47,992 nt of DNA from an uncultured Pleomorphomonas sp. (GCA_937868725.1 CALMMQ010000006.1:1-47992), one strand, 5' to 3'. Shown: positions 18,961-27,917, numbered from the stretch's first letter. Notes: generated from the letters alone by a model not told the origin. Program-made: numbers and translations.

Positions 18961-21462
18961 ATGAAAGTCGTGATCATCGGTGGCGTCGCCGGTGGAGCCA
19001 CCGCCGCCGCCCGTATCCGTCGCAATGACGAGAAGGCGGAGATCGTCCTTGTCGAGCGGGGGCCCTACATCAGCTTCGCCAACTGCGGCTTGCCCTATCA
19101 CATCTCCGGTGCCATTCCGAAGCGCGAGCAGTTGCTGGTGACTTCGGAAGATCTGTTCGAAGCCCGCTATGCCGTCGACGTCCGCAGCCGTACCGAGGCC
19201 GTCGCCATCGACCGGGCGGCCCGCACCGTCACGCTGCGCAATCTCGCCACCGGCGAGGAGACGGCCGAGCCCTACGACCGGCTGCTGTTGTCGCCCGGCG
19301 CCGAGCCGGTGCGGCCCAAGCTCACCGGCATCGACAGCCGCCGCATCTTCACGCTGCGCAACATCCCCGATCTCGACCGCATCCTCGCCCATATCGACGC
19401 TACGCGGCCGCGCCGGGCCGTGGTGATCGGCGGCGGCTACATCGGCCTCGAAATGGCCGAGAACCTGCACGAGCGCGGCCTGTTCACGACGCTGGTCGAA
19501 GGCGCCGCTCACATCATGGCGCCGCTCGACGATGAGATGGCCTCGATCGTCCACGCCCACATGCGCGACAAGCACGTCGAGTTCTACCTCAACGACAAGA
19601 TCGAGCATTTCGAGGACAAGGCCGACAACACGCTGGTGTTTCTCGCCTCCGGCAAGCGGCTGCCGGCCGACATCGTCATCCTGGCCATCGGCGTGCGTCC
19701 GGAGACGTCGCTGGCCCGGGCGGCCGGCCTCGAGATCGGCGCCACCGGCGGCATCAAGGTCGACGAGGCGCTGCGCACGTCCGACCCGGCCATCTTCGCC
19801 GTCGGCGACGCCGTGGAAGTGCGGCAGACGGTGTCGGGCAAGTCGGCACTCATCCCGCTCGCCGGTCCGGCCAACCGTCAGGGCCGCATCGCCGCCGACA
19901 ACATCACGGCGGCCGAAGGCACGCCGCTCAAGACCTACAAGGGCACGCTCGGCACGGCCATTCTCAAGGTGTTCGATCTCGCCGCCGCCTGCACCGGCCT
20001 CAACGAGACGCAGCTCAAGGCGGCCGGCATCGAGCACTTTGCCACCATCACGCATTCCGGCTCGCACGCCTCCTACTATCCTGGCTCGATGCAGCTGTCG
20101 CTGAAACTGATCTACGGCCGCGACGGCACCATCTTCGGGGCGCAGGCGGTGGGAGCCGACGGCGCCGACAAACGCGTCGACGTCATCGCCACGGCCATCG
20201 CCGCCGGGCTCAAGGTACAGGACCTGACCGAACTCGAACTGGCCTACGCCCCGCCGTTCGGGTCGGCCAAGGACCCGGTCAACATCGCCGGCTATGTTGC
20301 CGCCAACGTGCTCGACGGCAGCCACGAGATCATCGGCTGGCGCGAACTCAAGGCCAAGCTCGGTCTCGATCCGACCGCGTTGCAGCTCATCGACGTGCGC
20401 ACGCCGGAAGAGTTCGAGATCGGCACCCTGCCGGGGGCACGCAACATCGAGCTAGACCGGCTGCGCGACCGCCTCGGCGACATTGATCGCGACCGGCCGA
20501 TCGTCGTGTTCTGCCAGGTGGGCCTGCGTGGCTATCTCGCCTATCGCATCCTGAAGCAGGCCGGCTTTGCCAACGTGCGCAACCTCACCGGCGGCATCAA
20601 GACTTACGCCTGGGCGACGGAGAAGCAGTCCAACCCCGACATCTTCGACTACGACAGCATCAAGCGGCGCGATCAGGACGAGATCGACGTGGCGTTGTCG
20701 GGCTGCGCCGTGGCGCCGGCCGGCGACCGGGTCAAGCTCGACGCCTGCGGTCTGCAGTGCCCCGGCCCGATCATGCGCACCTATCGCGCCATCGACGAGA
20801 TGAAGCCGGGCGAACTGCTGGAGATCACCGCCTCCGATCCGGCCTTCTCGCGCGATATCCGTGCCTGGGCCAAGCGCACCGGCAACGACGTGCTGTCGGT
20901 GGAAACGTCGAAGGGCATCATCACGGCGCTGTTGCGCAAGGGGCAGGGCGCGGCGGCCGCCGCCCCGGCCGGGACACTGGCACCGGCCCGCGAGAAGACG
21001 ACGCTGGTGGTGTTCTCCGGCGACCTCGACAAGGTGATGGCGGCGCTGATCATCGCCTCGGGGGCGCTGGCCACCGGCAAGCCGGTCAGCCTGTTCTTCA
21101 CCTTCTGGGGCCTCAACGTGCTGCGGCGCGAGGCGCCGGTGCCGGTGTCCAAGACGTTCATCGAACGGGCCTTCGGCTTCATGCTGCCGCGTGGCGCCGG
21201 CCGGCTCAACTCGATCTCCAAGCTCAACTTCGGCGGCGCCGGCACCTGGCTGATGAAGGGCGTGATGAAGTCCAAGCACGTCGACACGCCGCAAAGCCTG
21301 CTCAAGGGGCTGATCGACGGCGGTGCCGACCTCATCGCCTGCCAGATGTCGATGGACGTCATGGGCATCCGGCACGAGGAACTGATCGACGGCGTCGAGA
21401 TCGGCGGCGTCGCCGCCTTCATCGGCGAGGCGCAGGAGTCGGGCACGACGCTGTTCATCTGA
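18961..21462 (+). CDS. CoA-disulfide reductase-like flavoprotein fused to rhodanese, TusA and DsrE domains
   Basis: An 833-residue protein for low-molecular-weight persulfide or disulfide reduction and sulfur transfer. Residues 1-450 form an FAD/NAD(P)H pyridine-nucleotide disulfide reductase of the CoADR class: GGVAGGATAAAR dinucleotide motif at 7-18, single active Cys42 in SFANCGLPY, second nucleotide motif GGGYIGLEMAENL at 157-169. A rhodanese domain (about 460-560) has its catalytic Cys518 in VVFCQVGLRGY. A TusA domain (about 588-660) carries LDACGLQCPGPIM with Cys600. The C-terminal DsrE/F-like domain (about 680-833) has Cys794 in IACQMSMDVMG. Four cysteine stations in one chain suggest internal sulfur relay. 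Start ATG 18961 has GGGAGCC upstream; an earlier in-frame ATG (18865) lacks a ribosome site. Confidence 0.9.
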   Translation: MKVVIIGGVAGGATAAARIRRNDEKAEIVLVERGPYISFANCGLPYHISGAIPKREQLLVTSEDLFEARYAVDVRSRTEAVAIDRAARTVTLRNLATGEETAEPYDRLLLSPGAEPVRPKLTGIDSRRIFTLRNIPDLDRILAHIDATRPRRAVVIGGGYIGLEMAENLHERGLFTTLVEGAAHIMAPLDDEMASIVHAHMRDKHVEFYLNDKIEHFEDKADNTLVFLASGKRLPADIVILAIGVRPETSLARAAGLEIGATGGIKVDEALRTSDPAIFAVGDAVEVRQTVSGKSALIPLAGPANRQGRIAADNITAAEGTPLKTYKGTLGTAILKVFDLAAACTGLNETQLKAAGIEHFATITHSGSHASYYPGSMQLSLKLIYGRDGTIFGAQAVGADGADKRVDVIATAIAAGLKVQDLTELELAYAPPFGSAKDPVNIAGYVAANVLDGSHEIIGWRELKAKLGLDPTALQLIDVRTPEEFEIGTLPGARNIELDRLRDRLGDIDRDRPIVVFCQVGLRGYLAYRILKQAGFANVRNLTGGIKTYAWATEKQSNPDIFDYDSIKRRDQDEIDVALSGCAVAPAGDRVKLDACGLQCPGPIMRTYRAIDEMKPGELLEITASDPAFSRDIRAWAKRTGNDVLSVETSKGIITALLRKGQGAAAAAPAGTLAPAREKTTLVVFSGDLDKVMAALIIASGALATGKPVSLFFTFWGLNVLRREAPVPVSKTFIERAFGFMLPRGAGRLNSISKLNFGGAGTWLMKGVMKSKHVDTPQSLLKGLIDGGADLIACQMSMDVMGIRHEELIDGVEIGGVAAFIGEAQESGTTLFI

Positions 21463-21773
21463 CGGCTGCGCCTGGAGCCTTCACATCTCCGTGGGGTCGA
21501 CCGGCCGTGCAGCCGGCCGGCTCCGCTGGCGTCGCTGATGGTTGCCGACGTCCGGCTTTGCGACCGGTAAGGCCTTCAACTTAGGACGAAAGAAGCGTCC
21601 CGGCCCATCGTTGCGCCGTCGCGGATGATCTTGCCAATCCATTGAAACGGGGACAAGCTGGCTAAACCTGATGTCGCGAGGAAGACGTCGGGGCGCTTGT
21701 CCGCCGCAGTCCCGGAAGGGGGGCTGCGGAATTGGACAGGGGAGAACATATCAGAAACGCGAGGAGGTCAGCC
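21463..21773. other. 311-bp intergenic region with leader stem-loop
   Basis: No gene seen. It contains the 12-bp palindrome AGCCGGCCGGCT shortly after the preceding stop. Toward the next gene there is a two-part stem-loop at 21696-21740: outer stem CTTGTCC/GGACAGG and inner stem CCGCAGTCCC (21704-21713)/GGGGCTGCGG (21720-21729). It probably carries the promoter and leader of the EF-G-like gene. Confidence 0.6.
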
Positions 21774-23840
21774 ATGACGAATGGGTCAACAGCCGTGGGC
21801 AGATCATCGAGCCCCCGTTGCGTAGCCATCGTGGGTCCTCAGGGAAGCGGCAAGACGACACTTCTGGAGGCGATACTGGAGCGAGCGGGGGCGGTGCCGA
21901 AGGCAGGCAGCGTCAGTGCCGGCACGAGTGTCGGTGACAGGTCGAAGGAGGCGCGCGCGCACGCCATGGGCGTTGAGCTCAATGCGGCGGAAGTTCAGTT
22001 TCTGGGTGATACCTACAGTTTCCTCGACTGCCCCGGTTCGGTGGAGTTTGGCTTCGAAATGGAGCCTGTGCTGCCGGTCGCCGATGTGGCGGTTGTTGTC
22101 TGCGAGGCGGACGAAAAGAAGATCCCGGCCCTGCAGCTGACCCTCAAGAAGCTCGAAGTGGCCGGCGTGCCGCACGTGCTGTTCCTCAACAAGATCGACA
22201 AGGCCAACGCCTCGCTGCGCGAGACGCTGACGCTGATGCAGGAAGCCTCGACGGTACCGCTGGTGCTGCGGCAGATGCCGATCTGGCGCGACGGCATCGC
22301 CATCGGCACCATCGATCTCGCCCTCGAGCGCGCCCACGTGTTCCGCGAGCACGCCGAGAGCCTCGTCGAACCCATTCCCGACGATGCCAAAGCCGAAGAA
22401 CTGGCGGCCCGTTACGAGATGCTGGAGCGCCTCGCCGACTACGACGACACGCTGATGGAAGAGCTGCTCTCCGACATCGCGCCGCCGCGCGACGAAGTGT
22501 TCGTCAACTTGGTCAAGGACGTGCGGGCCGGTCGCATCGTGCCGGTGTTCGTCGGCTCGGCCGAGCACGGCAACGGCATCACGCGCCTCCTCAAGGCGCT
22601 GCGCCACGAGACGGCCGACATCGGCGACACGCGGGCGCGCCTCAACGTCAAGGATGGCACTGATGCCATCGTGCAGGTGGTCAAGACCATCCAGACCTCG
22701 CACGCCGGCAAGCTGTCGATCGCCCGCGTGCTGGCAGGCAAGATCACCGACGGCGCCACGCTGACCACGGCCGACGGTGCCGTCGGTCGCGTCTCGGGGC
22801 TCTACGCCCTCGGCGTGCGCGACATGGCCAAGATTGCCCAGGCCGGTGCCGGCGCCACCGTCGGTCTCGGCAAGGTTGAGCCGGCGGTGACCGGCAGCAC
22901 CCTGTCCACGGCCAAGGCGCCGCCCAAGGCCGTGGTGACGCTGACGCCGCCCAAGCCGGTCATCTCCATGGTGGTGGCGCCCAAGGAAGCCAAGGACGAC
23001 GTCAAGCTGTCGTCGTCGCTGGCGCGTCTCGCCGAGGAAGACCCGACCCTGATCATCATCCAGGACGCCGAGATGGCGGAAACGCGCATCCAGGGCCAGG
23101 GTGAAATGCATCTGCGCGTCCACCTCGAGCGGCTGCTGGCTCGCTATGGCGTCATCGTGCAGACGCGCGAGCCGGCTATTCCCTACAAGGAGACCATCCA
23201 GGGCCAGGTGTCGGTGCGTGGACGCCACAAGAAGCAGTCGGGCGGCCACGGCCAGTTCGGCGATTGCGTGCTGACCATCGAGCCGCAGGCGCGCGGCAAG
23301 GGCTTCACCTTCGCCGAAACGGTGACCGGCGGCGCCGTGCCACGCAACTTCTTCAGCGCCATCGAGGAAGGCGTGGTCGACAGCCTCAAGGCCGGACCGC
23401 TGGGCTTCCCGCTGGTTGACGTCAAGGTGACGCTGACCGACGGCAGCTACCATCCGGTCGACAGCTCCGACATGGCGTTCAAGACGGCGGCCGGGCTTGG
23501 CATGCGCGAGGGTTTGCCGCAGTGCTCGCCGGTGCTCCTGGAGCCTATCCTCAAGGTGCGCTTCTACGGCCCGAGCGAGGCAACGGCGCGCATCAACCAG
23601 ATCGTCACCGGTCGGCGCGGGCAGTTGCTCGGCTTTGACGGTCGCGATGGCTGGGCAGGCTGGGACGTCACCGAGGCGCTCATTCCGCAGTCGGAAATGG
23701 GCATGCTGATCGTCGAGTTGCGGTCGGCGACGTCGGGCGTTGGCACCTTCGAGGCCGCTTTCGATCACCTGCAGGAGCTGAGTGGCCCTCTGGCCCAGAA
23801 GGTGGCGGAAAAGCGCAAGGCGGAACTCGCCAGGGAGTGA
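21774..23840 (+). CDS. EF-G-like translational GTPase paralogue
   Basis: A 688-residue relative of elongation factor G with GTPase, beta-barrel, and domains III-V. P-loop GPQGSGKT lies at 21-28 and NKID at 139-142. Two canonical features differ. The switch II motif DTPGHVDF is here DCPGSVEF (85-92), so the catalytic histidine is Ser89. The switch I motif RGITI is replaced by AHAMGVELN. These changes are typical of a known EF-G-like subgroup rather than the housekeeping FusA, which is expected elsewhere next to rpsL/rpsG/tuf. The function of the subgroup is not established. The ribosome site GAGGAGG, 6 nt before ATG 21774, is the strongest in the window and fixes the start. Confidence 0.9.
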   Translation: MTNGSTAVGRSSSPRCVAIVGPQGSGKTTLLEAILERAGAVPKAGSVSAGTSVGDRSKEARAHAMGVELNAAEVQFLGDTYSFLDCPGSVEFGFEMEPVLPVADVAVVVCEADEKKIPALQLTLKKLEVAGVPHVLFLNKIDKANASLRETLTLMQEASTVPLVLRQMPIWRDGIAIGTIDLALERAHVFREHAESLVEPIPDDAKAEELAARYEMLERLADYDDTLMEELLSDIAPPRDEVFVNLVKDVRAGRIVPVFVGSAEHGNGITRLLKALRHETADIGDTRARLNVKDGTDAIVQVVKTIQTSHAGKLSIARVLAGKITDGATLTTADGAVGRVSGLYALGVRDMAKIAQAGAGATVGLGKVEPAVTGSTLSTAKAPPKAVVTLTPPKPVISMVVAPKEAKDDVKLSSSLARLAEEDPTLIIIQDAEMAETRIQGQGEMHLRVHLERLLARYGVIVQTREPAIPYKETIQGQVSVRGRHKKQSGGHGQFGDCVLTIEPQARGKGFTFAETVTGGAVPRNFFSAIEEGVVDSLKAGPLGFPLVDVKVTLTDGSYHPVDSSDMAFKTAAGLGMREGLPQCSPVLLEPILKVRFYGPSEATARINQIVTGRRGQLLGFDGRDGWAGWDVTEALIPQSEMGMLIVELRSATSGVGTFEAAFDHLQELSGPLAQKVAEKRKAELARE

Positions 23841-23865
23841 TGCGCCGACAGCTCAACAATGCGAG

Positions 23866-23888
23866 AGGCGCCCGGTTGGGCGCCTTTC
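23866..23888 (+). terminator. Intrinsic terminator of the EF-G-like gene
   Basis: AGGCGCCC (23866-23873), loop GGTT, GGGCGCCT (23878-23885), then TTTCTG. It is nested inside a wider inverted repeat, GCGCCGACAG (23842-23851) against CTGTCGGCGC (23905-23914), with a second CTGTCGGCG at 23895-23903. It lies between convergent genes. Confidence 0.8.
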
Positions 23889-24005
23889 TGCTTTCTGTCG
23901 GCGACTGTCGGCGCTATCGAGGCGCCTCAACAAGGCCTTGCCAGAACGAAGTCAGTCGAATGACTGGTTGATAACTATCTGAATAATCAGAGTCCGCGCC
24001 AGACG

Positions 24006-25484
24006 TCAGGTGCCGCAGAAGGTGGCGGTGACGCGCTCTTCCGGCCGGGGCGGCAAGGCGAGATCGGCGGTTGCCGGCGTCTCGTCGAACGGCGTGGCCA
24101 AGGCATCGGCGAGGCGATGGAAGGGCCGGAAGTCGTCCCACTCGACGGCGGCGGCGATGACGGCTTCGATCTGGTGATTGCGCGGGATGAGGATGGGGTT
24201 GATGGCGCGCAGCGCCCGGCCGATGGCGGCCGGCGCCTGACCGGTGGCGGCAAGGCGTTGCCGCCACTCTGGCAGCAAGGCGCGCGCTTCGTCCTGACGG
24301 GCAAACAGCGCCAGCCAGCGGTCGTCATCGATGGTGCCATCGGCAAGATCGGCGAGGCGGCGGAAGGCGAGGGTGAAGTCGGCCTTGCCGGCGGCGAGCG
24401 CCTTCAGCACGGCAACGACCAGCGGCCGATCGGCGCCGTTGCCGTCGGCGAGGCCAAGCTTGCGGCCGAGGCCGCCGAAATAGGCCGCCTCGAAGCTGGT
24501 GGCAAAGGCGCTCAGCGTTTCCACCGCCGTCCTGACGGCGGTGTCATGGTCGGCGTCGATCAGCGGCAGCAGGCATTCGGCAAGACGGGCCAGGTTCCAC
24601 TGGGCGATCTGCGGCTGGTTGCCGTAGGCGTAGCGGCCCTGATGGTCGATGGAGCTGAGGACGCGGGCGGGATCGTAGTCGTCCATGAAGGCGCAGGGGC
24701 CATAGTCGATGGTCTCGCCCGACACGGCCATGTTGTCGGTGTTCATGACGCCGTGGATGAAGCCGACGCCGAGCCAGCCGGCCACCAGATGCGCCTGACG
24801 CTCGACGACGGCGGCGTAAAGGGCGGCATAGCGGTTGGGCGCGCTGGCGACTTCGGGATAGAGGCGATCGATGACGTGATCGGCCAAGAGGCGCAGACCG
24901 TCAACATCGCCACGGTGGGCGAAATACTGGAAAGTGCCAACGCGGACGTGGCTCAGGGCCACGCGCGTCAACACCGCGCCCGGCAGCGGTTGGTCGCGCT
25001 GCACGGCTTCGCCGGTGGCGACGGCGGCCAGCGTACGGGTGGTGGGCAGGCCGAGGGCGGCCATGGCTTCACTGACGATATACTCGCGCAGCACCGGGCC
25101 AAGGGCGGCCTTGCCGTCGCCGCGCCGCGAGAACACGGTGCGTCCCGATCCCTTGAGCTGCAGGTCGCGGTGCCGCCCCTGGCGGTCGAGCACCTCGCCG
25201 ATGAGGGCGGCGCGGCCATCGCCGAGGTCCGGAACGAAGTGGCCGAACTGATGGCCGGCGTAGGCGAGGGCGATGGGGCGGGCACCGGACGGCAGCGGAC
25301 CGCCCGACAGCATGGCGATGCCGTCCGGGCTGGCAAGGGCCTGCGGATCGAGGCCAAGCTCACCAGCGAGCGCCGCATTCAGGCGCAGAAGGCGCGGGGC
25401 GGGTGCCACATCCGGACGGGCCGTGGCAAAGAATCGGGCGGGCAAGCGGGCGTAACTGTTGTCGAAGGCGATCGCCAGCGTCAT
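24006..25484 (-). CDS. selO: Protein adenylyltransferase SelO (YdiU/UPF0061)
   Basis: A pseudokinase-fold enzyme (492 aa) that transfers AMP from ATP to Ser/Thr/Tyr hydroxyls of target proteins, linked in other bacteria to oxidative stress. Family segments are AYAGHQFGHFVPDLGDGRA, LQLKGSGRTVFSRRGDGKAALG (core KGSGRT-SR-GDG), and HGVMNTDNMAVSGETIDYGPCAFMD (core MNTDNM-DYGP) with the metal-binding residues. The C-terminus ends TFCGT, so a cysteine stands third from the end, in line with the redox Cys near the end of family members. No in-frame UGA-Sec is needed. Start 25484 has GGAAAG upstream; in-frame alternatives at 25535 and 25574 lack one. Confidence 0.94.
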   Translation of the reverse strand: MTLAIAFDNSYARLPARFFATARPDVAPAPRLLRLNAALAGELGLDPQALASPDGIAMLSGGPLPSGARPIALAYAGHQFGHFVPDLGDGRAALIGEVLDRQGRHRDLQLKGSGRTVFSRRGDGKAALGPVLREYIVSEAMAALGLPTTRTLAAVATGEAVQRDQPLPGAVLTRVALSHVRVGTFQYFAHRGDVDGLRLLADHVIDRLYPEVASAPNRYAALYAAVVERQAHLVAGWLGVGFIHGVMNTDNMAVSGETIDYGPCAFMDDYDPARVLSSIDHQGRYAYGNQPQIAQWNLARLAECLLPLIDADHDTAVRTAVETLSAFATSFEAAYFGGLGRKLGLADGNGADRPLVVAVLKALAAGKADFTLAFRRLADLADGTIDDDRWLALFARQDEARALLPEWRQRLAATGQAPAAIGRALRAINPILIPRNHQIEAVIAAAVEWDDFRPFHRLADALATPFDETPATADLALPPRPEERVTATFCGT

Positions 25485-26218
25485 GACTTGGTCTTTCCGG
25501 GTGGCGACTTCGGCGGCCAGTCGCTTTTGACTCATTCCAATATAGTACAGCGGCGATGGGGTTATAAGTATCAACTCGGAACTATTCGCAGAACGACAAT
25601 TTGATTGATCTGCAATGAGTTACCCCATTACTGGTTGTGATGCCTGGAGAGGCGGACGCAGCTTTTCGAGGCGGTCAGAGCCAGTAAGCCGGTGCGCGAT
25701 AGTTCAATCAATAGATTAAGATGATACTGTATTAGATTGATATGAAACGATATTGCCGTCGTTTCAAAAGCTGTTGAATGGCTGTGGATGGCACCGTTTC
25801 CCGGTGTTTCCCGGGCCTGGAGTTCCACAGCCGCGATGGTCGCCGCCGGTGGCGGCAGGGCTTTGTCGCCACTGGTGTTCGGCGAGTCTTGCGACCACCG
25901 CTCAGAGTCTAGCGACGTAGCGGCCGTGGCGATGGGACGGCAGCCGGAGTCGTGACGGCGGTACATGTGACGATTCCGCAACAGAGCCGAGATGTCGTTT
26001 TGCTACGACTTGTTAGGCATGAATTGCCGCTATTAAGCCATAAACAAAAGCGAGGCTCTGAGCATGGATCGGAGGGGAAAAGTCTTTCTTTCCTGACCCG
26101 GCCGGAGCGCTGGCGGTCTGGAAGACTCTGTTCTCTCTTGGTGGAGCTGCCCCGTACGGGTGGCTCCCTGTGACCACTGTCGAACGACACGTGGGGCTTG
26201 GGGCCGGCGAAGTAGAAC
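25485..26218. other. 734-bp intergenic region between divergent selO and exoR-like genes
   Basis: No convincing gene. The part 25540-25770 is clearly AT-richer than its surroundings. Structures seen: TGAAACGA (25743-25750)/TCGTTTCA (25759-25766), 8 bp; GGCTGTGGA (25780-25788)/TCCACAGCC (25824-25832), 9 bp, enclosing CACCG-TTTCC-CGGTG (25792-25806); AGTCTT (26081-26086)/AAGACT (26122-26127); and a 10-bp hairpin at 26143-26167. Promoters of both flanking genes must lie here. Confidence 0.6.
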
Positions 26219-27118
26219 ATGTCGATCGTTACGCGTTTCCTTTCTATCGGCAAGTTGGGACTGATTGTCGCAGCATTGGGAGTGGCCGGCAGTCCGGCCC
26301 TGGCTTTCGATCCGCAAGCCGCTCAGCGGCAGGATGCCTGTTGCAACGAGGCGGCTCTGACGGCCCTGCGCGAGGCTACGCGCGCCTATTATTCCGGCGA
26401 CAAGCGCGAGGCCCTGACGGGACTGCTGGCCGCCGCTTCCAACGGTCATCCGGCGGCGCAATGGAAGCTCGGCTCCATGTACGCCAAGGGTGACGGCGTT
26501 GCCGAGGACGACCTCAAGGCCTTCAGCTTCTTCAACGAACTGGTGTCCGCCCACGGTGACGATGCGCCGACGTCGCCGCAGGCGCCATTCGTCGCCAATG
26601 CCTTCGTCGAAATCGGCTCCTACTATCTCACCGGCATCACCAACTCGACCATCACGCCGAATGTGCGGCGCGCGCGCGAGATCTTCACCTATGCCGCCTC
26701 CTACTTCGGCAACGCCGAGGCGCAGGCCAAGCTCGGCGACATGTATCGCGACGGCGTCGGTGGCGAACAGGATCCGCGTCAGGCGGCCCGCTGGTACCTG
26801 CTGGCCGCCCGCAAGGGTCAGGTCGAGGCGCAGTATCGCCTCGGCGAGATGCTGGCCAAGGGCGACCAGATCGACGGCAACTCGGTGGTCGGCCTGATGT
26901 GGCTCACCATCGCCCTCAGGCGCGCCGACGCCCAGCACCTCGACGACAGCGCCATCCGCGTCGCCCACGAGGACGCCTTCTCGCTGGCCAGCGAACAGGA
27001 GCGGCGCAAGGCCATTGCCATGGCCCAGCAGTGGCTGGCTGAAAACGATCCGGCCTTCTCGCAGGCGCTGGCCGAGCCGGAGCAGCCGTTCTCGGCCTCG
27101 GCGTCGTCGGCGCAGTAA
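26219..27118 (+). CDS. exoR: Exported Sel1-repeat protein, ExoR-like
   Basis: A 299-residue protein with a signal peptide (hydrophobic 10-24, cleavage probably after SPALA at residue 29, mature start FDPQ). Sel1/TPR-like helical repeats follow: AQWKLGSMYAKGDGVAEDD, AQAKLGDMYRDGVGGEQDP and AQYRLGEMLAKGD. The order and the phrases AASYFGNAEAQ and GLMWLTIALRRA match ExoR, the periplasmic inhibitor of the ExoS/ChvI two-component system in rhizobia that controls exopolysaccharide and envelope functions. A second possibility is a generic Sel1 protein. It lies 16 bp from the convergent xth. No strong ribosome site is seen before ATG 26219, and the leader is folded. Confidence 0.78.
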   Translation: MSIVTRFLSIGKLGLIVAALGVAGSPALAFDPQAAQRQDACCNEAALTALREATRAYYSGDKREALTGLLAAASNGHPAAQWKLGSMYAKGDGVAEDDLKAFSFFNELVSAHGDDAPTSPQAPFVANAFVEIGSYYLTGITNSTITPNVRRAREIFTYAASYFGNAEAQAKLGDMYRDGVGGEQDPRQAARWYLLAARKGQVEAQYRLGEMLAKGDQIDGNSVVGLMWLTIALRRADAQHLDDSAIRVAHEDAFSLASEQERRKAIAMAQQWLAENDPAFSQALAEPEQPFSASASSAQ

Positions 27119-27134
27119 GCGCCGCCTTCTCTGT

Positions 27135-27917
27135 TCAGAAATCGAACGTCGCCACCACCGGCACGTGGTCGGACGGCTTGTCCCAGTCGCGCACGTGCTC
27201 GACGATGCGCACGCCGCGCAGTCGGTCGGCCGCTTCGGGCGAGGCCAGCAAATGGTCGATGCGGATGCCCCAGTTCTTGGGGCGGGCGCCGGCCTGATAA
27301 TCCCAGAACGTATAGCGCCCCGGCCGATCATCGACCGCCCTGAGGCAATCGGTCCAGCCCGCATTGAGCAGGGCGCGGAAGGCAGCTCGGCTTTCCGGCT
27401 GGAACAGAGCGTCGCCAGCCCACAGGACTGGGTCGTGGCAGTCGGCCGGTTCGGGAATGACGTTGTAGTCGCCGCAGAGAATGGTCCGCTCCTCGAGCGC
27501 CTTCAGGCTGGCGGCGTGGGCGGCGAGGCGGCGCATCCAGGCCAGCTTGTAGGGAAACTTCTCCGTATCGATGGGATTGCCGTTGGGCAGGTAGATCGAG
27601 GCGACACGGACGGCCCCCGAGGGTGCCGATACCACCGCTTCGATGTAGCGGGCCTGCACGTCGTCGGCATCGCCAGGCAAACCGCGGCTCACCTCGTCGA
27701 TCGGCAGCTTGGACAAAATAGCGACGCCGTTGAAGCCCTTCTGGCCATGGGTGGCGACGTTGTAGCCGAGACGCTCGAACGGCTCGAGCGGAAAGGCTTC
27801 GTCCACCGACTTGATCTCCTGCAGGCAGACGATGTCGGGGCCATCCTCGGCCAGCCAGCGCGGCGCCGTCTCGATGCGGGCCTTAACTCCATTGATGTTC
27901 CACGTGGCAATCCGCAT
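27135..27917 (-). CDS. xth: Exodeoxyribonuclease III
   Basis: AP endonuclease and 3'-5' exonuclease of the EEP fold (260 aa), acting in base-excision repair. Motifs seen are MRIATWNINGVKAR at the N-terminus, CLQEIK with the metal-binding glutamate, GDYNVIPEPADCHDP (core GDYNVIPE), WGIRIDHLLAS and the C-terminal SDHVPVVATF with the catalytic Asp-His. Start ATG 27917 follows GGAGGG by 8 nt. It is convergent with the ExoR-like gene and divergent from xylB. Confidence 0.95.
   Translation of the reverse strand: MRIATWNINGVKARIETAPRWLAEDGPDIVCLQEIKSVDEAFPLEPFERLGYNVATHGQKGFNGVAILSKLPIDEVSRGLPGDADDVQARYIEAVVSAPSGAVRVASIYLPNGNPIDTEKFPYKLAWMRRLAAHAASLKALEERTILCGDYNVIPEPADCHDPVLWAGDALFQPESRAAFRALLNAGWTDCLRAVDDRPGRYTFWDYQAGARPKNWGIRIDHLLASPEAADRLRGVRIVEHVRDWDKPSDHVPVVATFDF

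Noticed and set aside
25628-25981. Possible 117-aa minus-strand protein in the selO/exoR gap
   Set aside because: No family likeness, no ribosome site, mixed composition, and it crosses two strong inverted repeats.
26479-26490. Possible third copy of the 33-bp repeat in reverse (GCCAAGGGT)
   Set aside because: Only 9-10 bases match, inside the exoR-like coding sequence where they encode the Sel1 phrase AKGDG; chance similarity.
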